A DNA stretch of 64,000 bases from CAZTUH01 sp964616175 (GTDB lineage Bacteria; Pseudomonadota; Gammaproteobacteria; Burkholderiales; Burkholderiaceae_B): assembly GCA_964616175.1 (NCBI GenBank), contig CAZTUH010000004.1:1-64000 (forward strand), in the 5' to 3' direction. The position numbers and the translations under genes are program-made. The notes below the pieces were generated by a model, which was not told where the DNA came from, did no database searches, and was given only the letters and a program-made list of their open reading frames with translations. Below are positions 19,159-27,363 of this stretch, in pieces (position 1 is the stretch's first letter; every line of letters starts with the position of its first letter).

Positions 19159-19652
19159 TATTCATCTCCTAATTGAATTTTTCTTTAGTATTCTTGATAT
19201 TTAAAGATCCTTTTTTCATAAAAATAAAAAGCGGATCAAATCTTCTGAAATTAAATGAAATTTTTCAAGATTTCAGAAGAAGAATAAATCGTTACAAATT
19301 ATCTGTTTACCATATAATATTTATTAAGATAAAGATCATTTCTTAAATAAATAAGGGTAGCAAAATCTATTTGCTAACCTGTACCTGTTTAAAATCAACA
19401 AAAGGAAAAAATTTCCAACTCTTTTTTTATTCATTATTCAAATCAATAGAAGTGTCATTATGACCAATATTATGCACATATAGGAAAAACAAAAAAAATA
19501 AACACTTTATGATTCATTAGAAAGATTGATATTCACATCTTCAACTGAATCGTTTAGAAACGTTAGAAGTATTGATTATAAATTTTTAATGTATTTTTCT
19601 GATTTGATGTTAAAAACCTATTTTAATAGGATGTTAACCCAAGGAATTTTTT
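19159..19652. other. 494-base intergenic region between divergent aceE and folD, with two strong hairpins
   Basis: No coding sequence seen on either strand. It should contain the divergent promoters of aceEF and folD. Two strong inverted repeats are present: an 11-bp perfect repeat at 19241-19280 and a 7-bp perfect repeat extended by three pairs at 19354-19380. A smaller CCTATT/AATAGG repeat (19617-19630) sits just before the folD ribosome binding site. I could not assign a convincing -35/-10 pair for either gene. Confidence 0.6.
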
Positions 19653-20552
19653 ATGGTAGCACGGATTATTAATTGCTCAGATCTATCAGATTGTCTTAGA
19701 GCTAAAGCAGCTAAACAGGTTGAACTAATGTTGGATCGTGAAAACAGACGTCCAAGTTTAGTTGCTCTCATAGTAGGAGACCATCCAGCATCGCACATAT
19801 ATGTGCGGAATAAAATTAATGCCTGCAAAATAGCAGGAATAAAATCGACTATGAAGCATTATCACGAGGATATACCTGAAAAGGTTTTACTCAAGAAAAT
19901 AGAACTTCTAAACCAAGATTCGAGTGTTCATGGAATATTAGTACAAGTGCCCTTACCAAGACATATAGACAGCTACAGAGTAACACAAAGTATTTTTCCA
20001 AGAAAGGATGTTGATGGATTTAATGTACTTAATTCTGGTTTGCTGATGGCTGCAAAACCACTTTTTAAGCCCTGTACTCCATATGGAATTATTAAGATTT
20101 TAGACTATGAAAGGATACCTTTAAAAGGAACAAACGTTGTAATTGTAGGTTCAAGTAATATCGTTGGAAAACCAATGGCAATGCTGTTACTAAATGCTGG
20201 AGCAACAGTAACTGTTTGCAATTCAAATACTAAAGAGTTGGAAAAAAAAACTAGGAAAGCTGATGTCTTGATTTCTGCAACTGGAATTCCAAAATTGATT
20301 GATGGTTCCATGATAAAAACAGGTGCAACAGTCATAGATGTTGGTATTAATCGAGATAAAGAAGGAAAGCTTTGTGGAGATATTGACTTTGATTCTGCTA
20401 GAGAAGTTGCTAGAGCTATTACACCAGTTCCAGGAGGAGTAGGTTTGATAACTGTATCAATGTTGTTAATGAATACTGTAAAGGCAGCAAAATTAGGAAG
20501 TAATTACATTACTGATAGTTTCTTTTACAAAAGAAATAGAGATGATGATTAG
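19653..20552 (+). CDS. folD: Bifunctional methylenetetrahydrofolate dehydrogenase / cyclohydrolase
   Basis: Interconverts 5,10-methylene-THF and 10-formyl-THF, supplying one-carbon units for purines and formyl-Met-tRNA. 299 residues. Family blocks are the N-terminal LVALIVGDHPASHIYVRNK (with the tyrosine and lysine of the active site), GILVQVPLPRHID, PRKDVDGFNVLN, PCTPYGI, the Rossmann motif VIVGSSNIVGKPMA, and the ending ITPVPGGVGLITVSML. GGA precedes the ATG by about eight bases. The SCO1-type gene follows 42 bases downstream and may be cotranscribed. Confidence 0.96.
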   Translation: MVARIINCSDLSDCLRAKAAKQVELMLDRENRRPSLVALIVGDHPASHIYVRNKINACKIAGIKSTMKHYHEDIPEKVLLKKIELLNQDSSVHGILVQVPLPRHIDSYRVTQSIFPRKDVDGFNVLNSGLLMAAKPLFKPCTPYGIIKILDYERIPLKGTNVVIVGSSNIVGKPMAMLLLNAGATVTVCNSNTKELEKKTRKADVLISATGIPKLIDGSMIKTGATVIDVGINRDKEGKLCGDIDFDSAREVARAITPVPGGVGLITVSMLLMNTVKAAKLGSNYITDSFFYKRNRDDD

Positions 20553-20594
20553 TTATATTGCTAAATGTAAAAAATTTAAACCTTTGGAAATCAA

Positions 20595-21212
20595 ATGTAT
20601 TATTTTTCTGGTAAATTTTTCATGTGGATAGTTGTTTGTGCTTTCTTGACTCTGTCATCCTGCAGTTTAGACAAGAATCCAAAGTGGAGACTCTATGATA
20701 TAGAAGGACATTTACCTGATCTAAAATTCTCTCTACAAAGTTCAGGGGGAGAAGATTTTTCAGAAAAAAAATTCCTTGGAAAAATTGTACTCTTATTTTT
20801 TGGATATGCAAATTGTCCGGATATATGTCCAACCACCATATCCCAGATTAATACTGTTCTTAATACTCTTGGAGAAAAGAGTATTAATATATGCACACTA
20901 TTTGTAAGTATTGACCCACATCGTGATGATTCAGAAACGTTGCAAGCATATTTGAATTCTTTCGGATCTAACATTATTGGTCTGACTGGAAGTTCCTCAA
21001 AAATAGAAACCATAGCAAGACGATACCGTATTGCTTATCAAATAGAAAAACCTAAACAGGTTTTTGAAAAATTGGATCCGGATCAATATGAAGTAATTCA
21101 TAGCAGAGGTATATACATTTTCGATAGAAAGGGAAAAGCTCGATTACTTGCTTCTAATACAGATAACCCAGATGATCTTGTAAAGGATTTGCTATGTCTA
21201 ATTGAGGAATAG
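20595..21212 (+). CDS. SCO1/SenC-type copper chaperone for cytochrome oxidase, lipoprotein
   Basis: Membrane-anchored thioredoxin-fold protein that helps load the CuA centre of cytochrome c oxidase. 205 residues. A lipoprotein signal peptide ends at the lipobox cysteine Cys23 (LTLSSC). The copper-binding CxxxC is Cys74 and Cys78 in YANCPDICPTT, and the third ligand is His169 in YEVIHSRG. Its presence implies an aa3-type or related copper oxidase elsewhere in the genome. Convergent with the small gene downstream; a 15-bp hairpin lies between them. Confidence 0.92.
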   Translation: MYYFSGKFFMWIVVCAFLTLSSCSLDKNPKWRLYDIEGHLPDLKFSLQSSGGEDFSEKKFLGKIVLLFFGYANCPDICPTTISQINTVLNTLGEKSINICTLFVSIDPHRDDSETLQAYLNSFGSNIIGLTGSSSKIETIARRYRIAYQIEKPKQVFEKLDPDQYEVIHSRGIYIFDRKGKARLLASNTDNPDDLVKDLLCLIEE

Positions 21213-21214
21213 GA

Positions 21215-21245
21215 CAGTGGAGGAATTTTGAAAATTCTTCAACTG
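21215..21245. terminator. Hairpin between convergent genes, possible bidirectional terminator
   Basis: CAGTGGAGGAATTTT (21215-21229) pairs with AAAATTCTTCAACTG (21231-21245), with one mismatch and one G-T pair. It starts three bases after the SCO1 stop and ends 14 bases before the stop of the opposite small gene. There is no T-run on either side, so a classic intrinsic terminator is not certain; it could also protect the 3' ends of both transcripts. Confidence 0.4.
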
Positions 21246-21259
21246 CCATTGAAAAACAT

Positions 21260-21472
21260 TTAAAGTGAAATATTTTCAGCAACCCAACTTTTTGCAAAAA
21301 TCTCCGCAAGATTTCTTGCTTCATGCAAAGAAGAACAAGTACCTAAATAAGAAAATGCAGTGCTAACTTCAGATCCTCCTTCAGATGTAATAGTCAAAAG
21401 TACACCGTAACCACCTGTATCCATAGCGGCAGTCGATACATCAATTAAAACTTCTTGACTACGACGATGCAT
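21260..21472 (-). CDS. Small protein of unknown function (70 residues)
   Basis: I do not recognise a named family. The product starts MHRRSQEVLIDVSTA and ends HEARNLAEIFAKSWVAENISL. It has a GGYGVLLTITSEGG segment that looks like two short beta strands, followed by an amphipathic helix. No signal peptide, transmembrane segment or metal motif is visible. The frame extends to 21502, but a very strong ribosome binding site (GGGGAGG) sits seven bases before ATG 21472, which settles the start. Such a strong site supports a real, well-expressed gene. Confidence 0.65.
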   Translation of the reverse strand: MHRRSQEVLIDVSTAAMDTGGYGVLLTITSEGGSEVSTAFSYLGTCSSLHEARNLAEIFAKSWVAENISL

Positions 21473-21828
21473 AGCAACGCCTCCCCTTTTTTTTAATTCC
21501 AACTTTAGTAATTCAAAAACAAAGATAGTTCTAAAATCTGCTTACCTTTTCTTTTAATGTTCAAGATGGTCAAATGATAATCCTCACAGGATATTATAGA
21601 ACAACAAACAAGATAGGATTCAATTAGAAAATATTTAATTTCATTAAATAAAACTCTTGATTGCTTGAAACATCAAAGAAAAATTTTGGTCAGGATAATG
21701 AGATTTGAATTCACGACCCTTTTCACCCTATGCAAGTATGCTACGAAACTATGTTAACCCAAAGTTTTTGCATTTACCTCTTTAATTAGAAATCCCATGA
21801 ATTTTTACTGTTTTTGTAAAATTTTTAT
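21473..21828. other. 356-base gap after pheT, without intact gene
   Basis: Lies between pheT and the small gene. In many proteobacteria ihfA and a merR-type gene follow pheT; no trace of either protein was found. The gap holds the decayed tRNA-Pro described separately (21687-21763) and an imperfect inverted repeat (ATAATCCT, then AGGATATTAT) around 21572-21593, upstream of the small gene and possibly part of its promoter region. Confidence 0.55.
21687..21763 (-). pseudogene. Decayed tRNA-Pro (GGG-type) gene
   Basis: Read on the minus strand, 77 bases can be laid out as a tRNA ending in CCA: acceptor 7, linker 2, D-arm, anticodon arm, 5-base variable loop, T-arm and discriminator A. The layout and the strings CTTGCATAGGGT, GGGTCGTGAATTC and TCTCATTATCCTGACCA resemble a betaproteobacterial tRNA-Pro(GGG). 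The anticodon position now reads AGG. Stems are broken: the acceptor has at most three of seven pairs, the D-stem two of four, the anticodon stem three of five, and the T-loop TTC is followed by AAAT. It is therefore called a pseudogene. A tRNA-Pro(UGG) elsewhere could read all proline codons. Confidence 0.65.
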
Positions 21829-24270
21829 CTAAATTCGTTGGTCTGCTTTAAATATACTCATTAATTTATTACCAACCTGGTTTATACAAGCAGTAATTTG
21901 CTGCTCTTGTAGAGAAATAAAAGGATCTTGAAGATAAAATCTGAATGTTATACTTTTTTTATTCTTTTGGGATAAAGAATCATCATTAATGTTTAAATTC
22001 CAGACATTCAAGACATAGACATGTTGTATTATCGACAAGGCTGGTTCTTCTTTAAGGAATGAATAAATTGTATCTATCATGGATTGAGATTTTATGGAAA
22101 CATCAACTTGTAAAGAAAGGTCCCGAATTACTAATGGCTGATTCGAAAATTCAGATACTTGAGGGAATTCTTTCTCTAAAATGGAGCATAAATTTAATTC
22201 AAAAACAATAGGAGATTCCTTAAGACCTGCTTTATGAGTTAAGGTAGGATGGAGCTGACCTATCCATCCTACAGGTTTTCCATTTAAACTAATTGCAGCA
22301 CTTTTACCAGGGTGTAAAGAATGATGTTGAATAGGAAAAAATCTTACCTTTGTTATTTTTTTCCCAAACAAAATCTCAACATCACCTTTAACATCATAGT
22401 AATCAACTAATCGTTTATTCAATCCCCATTGTTCTTCAAATGCAGTTCCCCAAGCTGCTCCTGATAAGTACATTACCTGCGAAATCCCGATAACTTCGTT
22501 TGGACTATCTTGAATAATTGGATTCCGCATAAATACACGTCCCAATTCAAAAACCCGAACCCTGGTTTGTTTTCGATTGACATTGAAGGCAATATTAGCA
22601 ATTAATCCTGGGATTAATGTAGACCTCATAACAGCATTCTGCTTTGAAATTGGATTTAATAATTCAATCGGATCACTATTTTTTGCATAGTCTATTTCCC
22701 AATCCTTTCTAACAAAACTGAAGTTAATCATTTCATGATAATCACGTATTGCCATTAAACTCCGCAGATCATGCACATTAAGTTGTTCCTCTTTTTTATT
22801 CTTAATACATTGTACACCAATCATTTCAGGGTTTAATTTTGCAGGAATACTCTCAAAACCATAAATCCGAACAACTTCTTCTATCAGATCTTCTTCTAGT
22901 TCTAAGTCAAATCGATAAGATGGAGGTTTAACAAGGAAAATTCCATCATTTGTTATCTCAAACTTAAAATTTAAAAAATCAAATATTTCCTTAACTTTAC
23001 TAAGAGTTATAGGTATTCCTACAACTTGATGAAAACGAGCTAAACGCATGCGAATTGGGTCACGGATTGGAATGTTCAAACATTGGTCATTAATAGGACC
23101 TACTTGACCGCCACATATTTTTATAATTAATTGTGTTATCAATTCGAGGCATTCTGGAATTTTTTCGTAATCAATACCACGTTCTGAACGAAAGTGTGAC
23201 TCAGAATAAATCTTGTAATGCCTAGTACATCCAGATATGGCAGTTGGAAACCAAAATGCCAGTCCTATGTAAATGTTTTTTGTACCAATTCCTACTGCTA
23301 CAGATGAAGAGAGATTCTCGGAAATTCCTGCTAAAGCTACTATTTGTTCATGAATGCTTATAACTCCAACCTTCGTATCAAGCACTGCTTCAAAACCATT
23401 AGGAAATCTAAAAATTTCATTCTTTTTTGAAAAACGAATAACAAAATCCCCATGAATTTTATCAAGATCAAAAATCATGCAAGGAAGACCTCTTTCTAAC
23501 ATTATATAATTTGATATATCTGTCAAAATGGATACACTTTGATAGCCTGAATGCTTAAGTCTGTTTTTTATCCAAACTGGAGTTTCTAAATTGGTGTGAA
23601 TATTTCGTATTATTCTTCCGGAAAATCGACCACACAGATTCTGATCTTGTATTTTAACTTTCAAACTATCTTCTATAGATACTTTATTAGGGTTTTTTGG
23701 AGAATCTATAACACGGGAATTCGTTAAAGCTTGAATTTCTCTTGCTAGTCCAATAACGGACAAGCAATCCCCTCGATTTGGAGTAATATTTATGGAGATA
23801 ACTTGATCAACGAGTCCAAGTACTTTATAAATTGGTTCACCCAATTTTTCATTTTCTGACAGCCTGAACAATTCATAGGAACTGTTGGATAAATTAAGTT
23901 CAGCTGCTGAACACAGCATGCCATGGGAAGAAAATCCACTGATATTTCTTTTCATAATTTTCTTTCCATTTGGAAGAATTGCTCCAACCCTAGCTAGGGG
24001 AACATTAATTCCTTCCACTAGATTTGAAGCTCCACAAACGATTTGTAAAAGTTCTCCATTACCATCATCAACATCACAGATCTTTTGTTTGCAAACATTA
24101 GGATGATTAGTAATCTTTACGATATTTCCCACAACTATATTTGAATCAACAAGTTTAACTGTTTTTATTTCTTCAACTTCTAATCCTGCCATGGTTAGCA
24201 GCCTTGCAAGCTGATCAATCCTTGTATCTAACTTAACCAGAGAACGCAACCAAGATGTCAAAAATAACAT
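21829..24270 (-). CDS. pheT: Phenylalanyl-tRNA synthetase beta subunit
   Basis: Large subunit of the (alpha-beta)2 synthetase; carries the editing site. About 813 residues. It opens with SWLRSLVKLD, then the EMAP-like tRNA-binding domain (VGNIVKITNHPN and LQIVCGASN), the B3/4 editing domain, the B5 domain, the core fold (EEVVRIYGFESIP) and the C-terminal anticodon-recognising FDX-ACB domain ending near IFKADQR. The frame begins at TTG 24276, but ATG 24270 matches the family start. It follows pheS by 16 bases in the rpmI-rplT-pheS-pheT operon. Confidence 0.96.
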   Translation of the reverse strand: MLFLTSWLRSLVKLDTRIDQLARLLTMAGLEVEEIKTVKLVDSNIVVGNIVKITNHPNVCKQKICDVDDGNGELLQIVCGASNLVEGINVPLARVGAILPNGKKIMKRNISGFSSHGMLCSAAELNLSNSSYELFRLSENEKLGEPIYKVLGLVDQVISINITPNRGDCLSVIGLAREIQALTNSRVIDSPKNPNKVSIEDSLKVKIQDQNLCGRFSGRIIRNIHTNLETPVWIKNRLKHSGYQSVSILTDISNYIMLERGLPCMIFDLDKIHGDFVIRFSKKNEIFRFPNGFEAVLDTKVGVISIHEQIVALAGISENLSSSVAVGIGTKNIYIGLAFWFPTAISGCTRHYKIYSESHFRSERGIDYEKIPECLELITQLIIKICGGQVGPINDQCLNIPIRDPIRMRLARFHQVVGIPITLSKVKEIFDFLNFKFEITNDGIFLVKPPSYRFDLELEEDLIEEVVRIYGFESIPAKLNPEMIGVQCIKNKKEEQLNVHDLRSLMAIRDYHEMINFSFVRKDWEIDYAKNSDPIELLNPISKQNAVMRSTLIPGLIANIAFNVNRKQTRVRVFELGRVFMRNPIIQDSPNEVIGISQVMYLSGAAWGTAFEEQWGLNKRLVDYYDVKGDVEILFGKKITKVRFFPIQHHSLHPGKSAAISLNGKPVGWIGQLHPTLTHKAGLKESPIVFELNLCSILEKEFPQVSEFSNQPLVIRDLSLQVDVSIKSQSMIDTIYSFLKEEPALSIIQHVYVLNVWNLNINDDSLSQKNKKSITFRFYLQDPFISLQEQQITACINQVGNKLMSIFKADQRI

Positions 24271-24286
24271 AATCAAAGACTTTTAC

Positions 24287-25309
24287 TTACATATTGAATT
24301 GATGAGAAAAACGGAGATCCCCCTCGTAAAATTTCCGCAAGTCAGAAATTCCATATCGAAGCATCGTAAGACGTTCTAAACCTGAACCAAATGCAAAACC
24401 AATGTAATGCTCAGGGTTAAGACCAAAATTTCGCATGACTTTTGGATGTACTTGTCCACATCCAGAAATCTCAAGCCAACGATTCCGATTTTTTCCTTTC
24501 ATAAAAATAACATCGATCTCAGCAGATGGTTCTGTAAATGGAAAAAAAGATGATCGAAAACGGATTTCTAAATCTTGGTTTTCAAAAAATCTATAAAGAA
24601 AATTTGTATAGATACCTTTTAAATCAGAAAACGAAAGTTTCTCTGAAATCCAAAGTCCTTCAATTTGATGAAACATTGGAGAATGCATAGCATCATGATC
24701 TATTCGATAAGTCTTTCCAGGGGAAATAATCTTAATTGGTGGTTTATTTGTCCTAGCATAACGTACTTGCATTGAACTTGTATGTGTCCGCAATAGCAAA
24801 GGCAAGCCATCACTATCATACATATCTAAATAAAAGGTATCTTGCATAGAACGGGCCGGATGATTTGGAGAATTGTTTAGAGCAGTAAAGTTTATCCAAT
24901 CAGTTTCTACTTCTGGCCCATCAACTGAATCAAAACCAAATGAGTAAAAAATTTCCTCAATGCGTTTCCAACTTTGCATAATTGGATGAATACTACCTAG
25001 AGAAAGGCCTCTACCAGGTAGAGTCACATCAATAGCATCTGATTCAAGTTCTTTTTTTATAGCAATTTCAGTCAGAAATTGCCGATGTTTAGACAAAAGC
25101 AATTTGATTGCTCTCTTAGATTGGTTAATTTGTTTGCCCAATATCTTTTTTTCATTAGTATTCAAGCCTTTAAGTTCTCTGAATAGATATGTAAAACATC
25201 CATTTTTACCAAAATAGTAAGCTTTAGCATTTTCAAGAGAAACCAAATCTTTGCATGTAAAAAATTTTTGTTCGGCTTCTGCAACAAAATGATCAATGGA
25301 TTTAATCAT
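24287..25309 (-). CDS. pheS: Phenylalanyl-tRNA synthetase alpha subunit
   Basis: Catalytic subunit of the phenylalanine tRNA synthetase. 340 residues: an N-terminal coiled coil that binds tRNA, then the class II core with motif 1 ([38 protein letters not shown]), motif 2 ([22 protein letters not shown]) and motif 3 ([20 protein letters not shown]). It lies between rplT and pheT on the same strand. No clear ribosome binding site stands before ATG 25309, but the N-terminus fits the family. Confidence 0.96.
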   Translation of the reverse strand: MIKSIDHFVAEAEQKFFTCKDLVSLENAKAYYFGKNGCFTYLFRELKGLNTNEKKILGKQINQSKRAIKLLLSKHRQFLTEIAIKKELESDAIDVTLPGRGLSLGSIHPIMQSWKRIEEIFYSFGFDSVDGPEVETDWINFTALNNSPNHPARSMQDTFYLDMYDSDGLPLLLRTHTSSMQVRYARTNKPPIKIISPGKTYRIDHDAMHSPMFHQIEGLWISEKLSFSDLKGIYTNFLYRFFENQDLEIRFRSSFFPFTEPSAEIDVIFMKGKNRNRWLEISGCGQVHPKVMRNFGLNPEHYIGFAFGSGLERLTMLRYGISDLRKFYEGDLRFSHQFNM

Positions 25310-25379
25310 ACAGATAGCAATGCAAATTCAAGAAAATGGACATCAATAATTTTCCTGATAAAAAATGCAACAGTTCCAC

Positions 25380-25754
25380 CTAGCATTGAGTATATCCAGG
25401 AGAGGATGCTAGTTTTGCATTTTCAGCTATAATTGAAAAGCTCGTTTCGTCATGAATAGACATATCAGATAAAATCTTTCTATTTATATCAATTGCATTT
25501 CTTTTTAAACCTAAGATTAATGCACTGTATGTCAAACCATGTTTTCTTGCTGCTGCATTTATCCGTGCAATCCACAAAGATCGAAAAACTCTTTTTCTAT
25601 TTCGACGATCTCTATAAGAATACTGACCAGCTTTCATCACAGCTTGTTTAGCAACTCGAAAGACATTATTCCGTCGCCCGAAATATCCTTTAGCTAACTT
25701 AATAATTTTTTTATGACGGGCATGAGCAACGATACCCCGTTTTACACGAGCCAT
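25380..25754 (-). CDS. rplT: 50S ribosomal protein L20
   Basis: Assembly protein of the large ribosomal subunit. 124 residues, starting [28 protein letters not shown], with the conserved [23 protein letters not shown] block. The C-terminus is a few residues longer than usual (SSPGYTQC). A strong GGAGGAG ribosome binding site stands before the ATG, and rpmI is 12 bases upstream. Confidence 0.97.
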   Translation of the reverse strand: MARVKRGIVAHARHKKIIKLAKGYFGRRNNVFRVAKQAVMKAGQYSYRDRRNRKRVFRSLWIARINAAARKHGLTYSALILGLKRNAIDINRKILSDMSIHDETSFSIIAENAKLASSPGYTQC

Positions 25755-25766
25755 AGCACTCCTCCA

Positions 25767-25967
25767 TTATAAAGCATATGGCAACATGCCTTTCAAGATA
25801 GACATGTCCGATTTATGAATATTTGTAGTACCACGAAGATGCCTCTTGGCCTTAGTGGTTTTCTTTGTAAGAATGTGATTCTTAAAAGCTTGACTGCGCT
25901 TAACAGAACCATTCCCACGAACCCTAAAGCGCTTTGCAGCTCCCTTCTTAGTTTTTAATTTAGGCAT
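25767..25967 (-). CDS. rpmI: 50S ribosomal protein L35
   Basis: Small basic ribosomal protein, 66 residues, starting [24 protein letters not shown] and ending MLPYAL, as in the family. AGGAA precedes the ATG. In most bacteria infC (and often thrS) lies directly upstream; here they are absent and about 225 bases without a gene precede rpmI, so the operon has lost or moved its first genes and should have acquired its own promoter. Confidence 0.97.
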   Translation of the reverse strand: MPKLKTKKGAAKRFRVRGNGSVKRSQAFKNHILTKKTTKAKRHLRGTTNIHKSDMSILKGMLPYAL

Positions 25968-26192
25968 GTTAATTCCTAGAAAAATGATCCTGAATTTATT
26001 TTCTCAACTCCTATTACAAATTTTAGAGAAAAAACTATTTCATAAAAAAATACTTCGAATAATTATTCCATTTTGAATTCATTTCGGAGAACGGAGTGAA
26101 TAGGCATACCTTCCCAACTAATTTCATTAGCAAATTAAGGAAAGAAAGCTTTTCATGCATAATCAAATAATCTACAGGTTTGTAACAGAGTT

Positions 26193-26360
26193 TCACTCTT
26201 TTGAAAACCTTTCAAGAAAATTCTCAATTTCCTTTAACTGATTAGATAGCTCTTCAACACGCTTACATAAATCCGATAGGATCTGAGTTTGAACATCAAA
26301 CTCCTCTCTTTTCAAGAGATCCATTTGGTCAATTACCTGGTTTATTAGAAAACCAAACAC
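26193..26360 (-). CDS. ubiK: Short UbiK (BMFP-domain) ubiquinone accessory protein
   Basis: A 55-residue frame starting at GTG 26360, with AGGA nine bases upstream, and ending with TGA 26193-26195. Its middle (MDLLKREEFDVQTQILSDLC) matches the most conserved part of UbiK/YqiC, which in relatives reads LDLVSREEFDVQTQVL, followed by a coiled-coil tail (KRVEELSNQLKEIENFLER). UbiK assists the late ubiquinone hydroxylases and is a trimeric coiled-coil protein. Family members usually have 80 or more residues; the N-terminal helix here is cut to a few residues. An in-frame stop lies directly before the GTG. It may be a minimal functional version or an early pseudogene. Confidence 0.7.
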   Translation of the reverse strand: MFGFLINQVIDQMDLLKREEFDVQTQILSDLCKRVEELSNQLKEIENFLERFSKE

Positions 26361-26902
26361 TTTTTAGAATCCTAAAATTTTAAAACTACTTTAATTTTTA
26401 AAATTTTTTTAAGCTTTTCAATTACAAATTATGCTTTTTCGAAAAATAAAAAAATTACATGTTAACAAAATAAAATTATTCAACTTCAGCAGAAAATCAC
26501 ATTCAAAATCTAAAGACTGAAAACTTTAAAAACTCAACGAATTATAAGTTCCTTTAGCAGAAAAAGTCAAAACATGGAGCTAAAATCTAGGATATTAAAA
26601 AGTTTTTTAAAAACTTAACGTATTTTACCCATCCCATATCCTTCTCAATTAATTGGAAAAAATTTTCAAAGTTCCATCTTTCTTCCATTTTTCTTTTTCA
26701 TTTTAAATGTTTATTTTTGATTTTCCGATTGTCAATTGTATCATTGATAAGGCAACATGTTTGAATTGTGAAAGCAATATTTGTTTATTCAAAACTTCTG
26801 AAATTTGAAACTAGTACCAAAATTTTGAAACTTTTGAAACTTTAATTTCGATACTTGATTAGAACAGATTGTGCTTTATGTCATATATAATAAATATTAT
26901 AC

Positions 26903-26929
26903 TTGACTAGTTTGGCAAAAGCATAGGAT
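26903..26929 (+). promoter_or_regulatory. Possible sigma-70 promoter of the cold-shock gene
   Basis: TTGACT (26903-26908) and TAGGAT (26924-26929) with a 15-base spacer. If used, transcription would start near 26936 and the palindrome at 26946-26978 would lie in the mRNA leader. A second candidate -35, TTGACA at 26977-26982, lies inside the right arm of the palindrome, with only a weak -10 (TAACAA) downstream. The data do not decide between them. Confidence 0.35.
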
Positions 26930-26945
26930 CATTTGCCTGCCGTGG

Positions 26946-26978
26946 AATTCTTATGAGAAAAAATTTCTCATAAGAATT
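26946..26978. repeat. Perfect 15-bp palindrome (3-base loop) upstream of the cold-shock gene
   Basis: Left arm AATTCTTATGAGAAA (26946-26960), loop AAA, right arm TTTCTCATAAGAATT (26964-26978). The arms match without error. The element ends 46 bases before the cold-shock ATG. It is either a DNA operator, since its right arm overlaps a TTGACA, or a leader hairpin that controls mRNA stability or translation. Confidence 0.85.
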
Positions 26979-27024
26979 GACAGTCCGGTATTTTTTAAGT
27001 AACAAAACTAAGAGGCGGTATCTC

Positions 27025-27267
27025 ATGTCTGATCAAAAAAATGTTTCTATTTCATCAAAATTAACAGGGACAGTTAAATGGTTTAACGATGCTAAGGGAT
27101 TTGGTTTCATAACTCCAGACGATGGTGGAGAAGATGTATTTGCTCACTTTTCCTCAATTCAAATGGGTGGATTTAAAACCCTTAAAGAAGGGCAAAAGGT
27201 AACTTATGAAATTGTTCAAGGCCCAAAAGGAAAACAAGCCCTTAATGTTGCATATATACAGAATTAG
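27025..27267 (+). CDS. Cold-shock domain protein (CspA family)
   Basis: Small single-stranded nucleic-acid-binding protein. 80 residues: about a dozen extra N-terminal residues ([12 protein letters not shown]), then one cold-shock domain with [15 protein letters not shown] (RNP1) and DVFAHFSSI (RNP2), ending [12 protein letters not shown] lies about nine bases before ATG 27025; an upstream in-frame TTG at 26977 is inside the palindrome and is not the start. The gene stands alone, with a strong terminator downstream. Confidence 0.95.
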   Translation: MSDQKNVSISSKLTGTVKWFNDAKGFGFITPDDGGEDVFAHFSSIQMGGFKTLKEGQKVTYEIVQGPKGKQALNVAYIQN

Positions 27268-27363
27268 AAACTGAAAAAAGCGAGAATTTTGGTAGATTTT
27301 TACCATTTTTCTTTGAATTTTCCATGTTGTCTTTCTATTTGATTCATCTAGTTTGATAATTTT

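Larger units (their letters stand above)
26361..27024. other. 664-base A+T-rich region upstream of the cold-shock gene
   Basis: No coding region recognised on either strand. The left part is extremely A+T rich with many short poly-A and poly-T tracts. The right end holds the presumed cold-shock promoter and the 15-bp palindrome described separately. I could not recognise any structured RNA such as 6S, SRP RNA or RNase P RNA here. Confidence 0.5.

Noticed and set aside
26977..27024. TTG start for a longer cold-shock protein
   Set aside because: The TTG lies in the palindrome, and ATG 27025 has a proper GAGG site and the normal N-terminus.
27290..27310. TGGTA/TACCA hairpin followed by T's as terminator of the cold-shock gene
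   Set aside because: Only a 5-bp stem; the 11-bp stem with T-run at 27364-27394 is far better.
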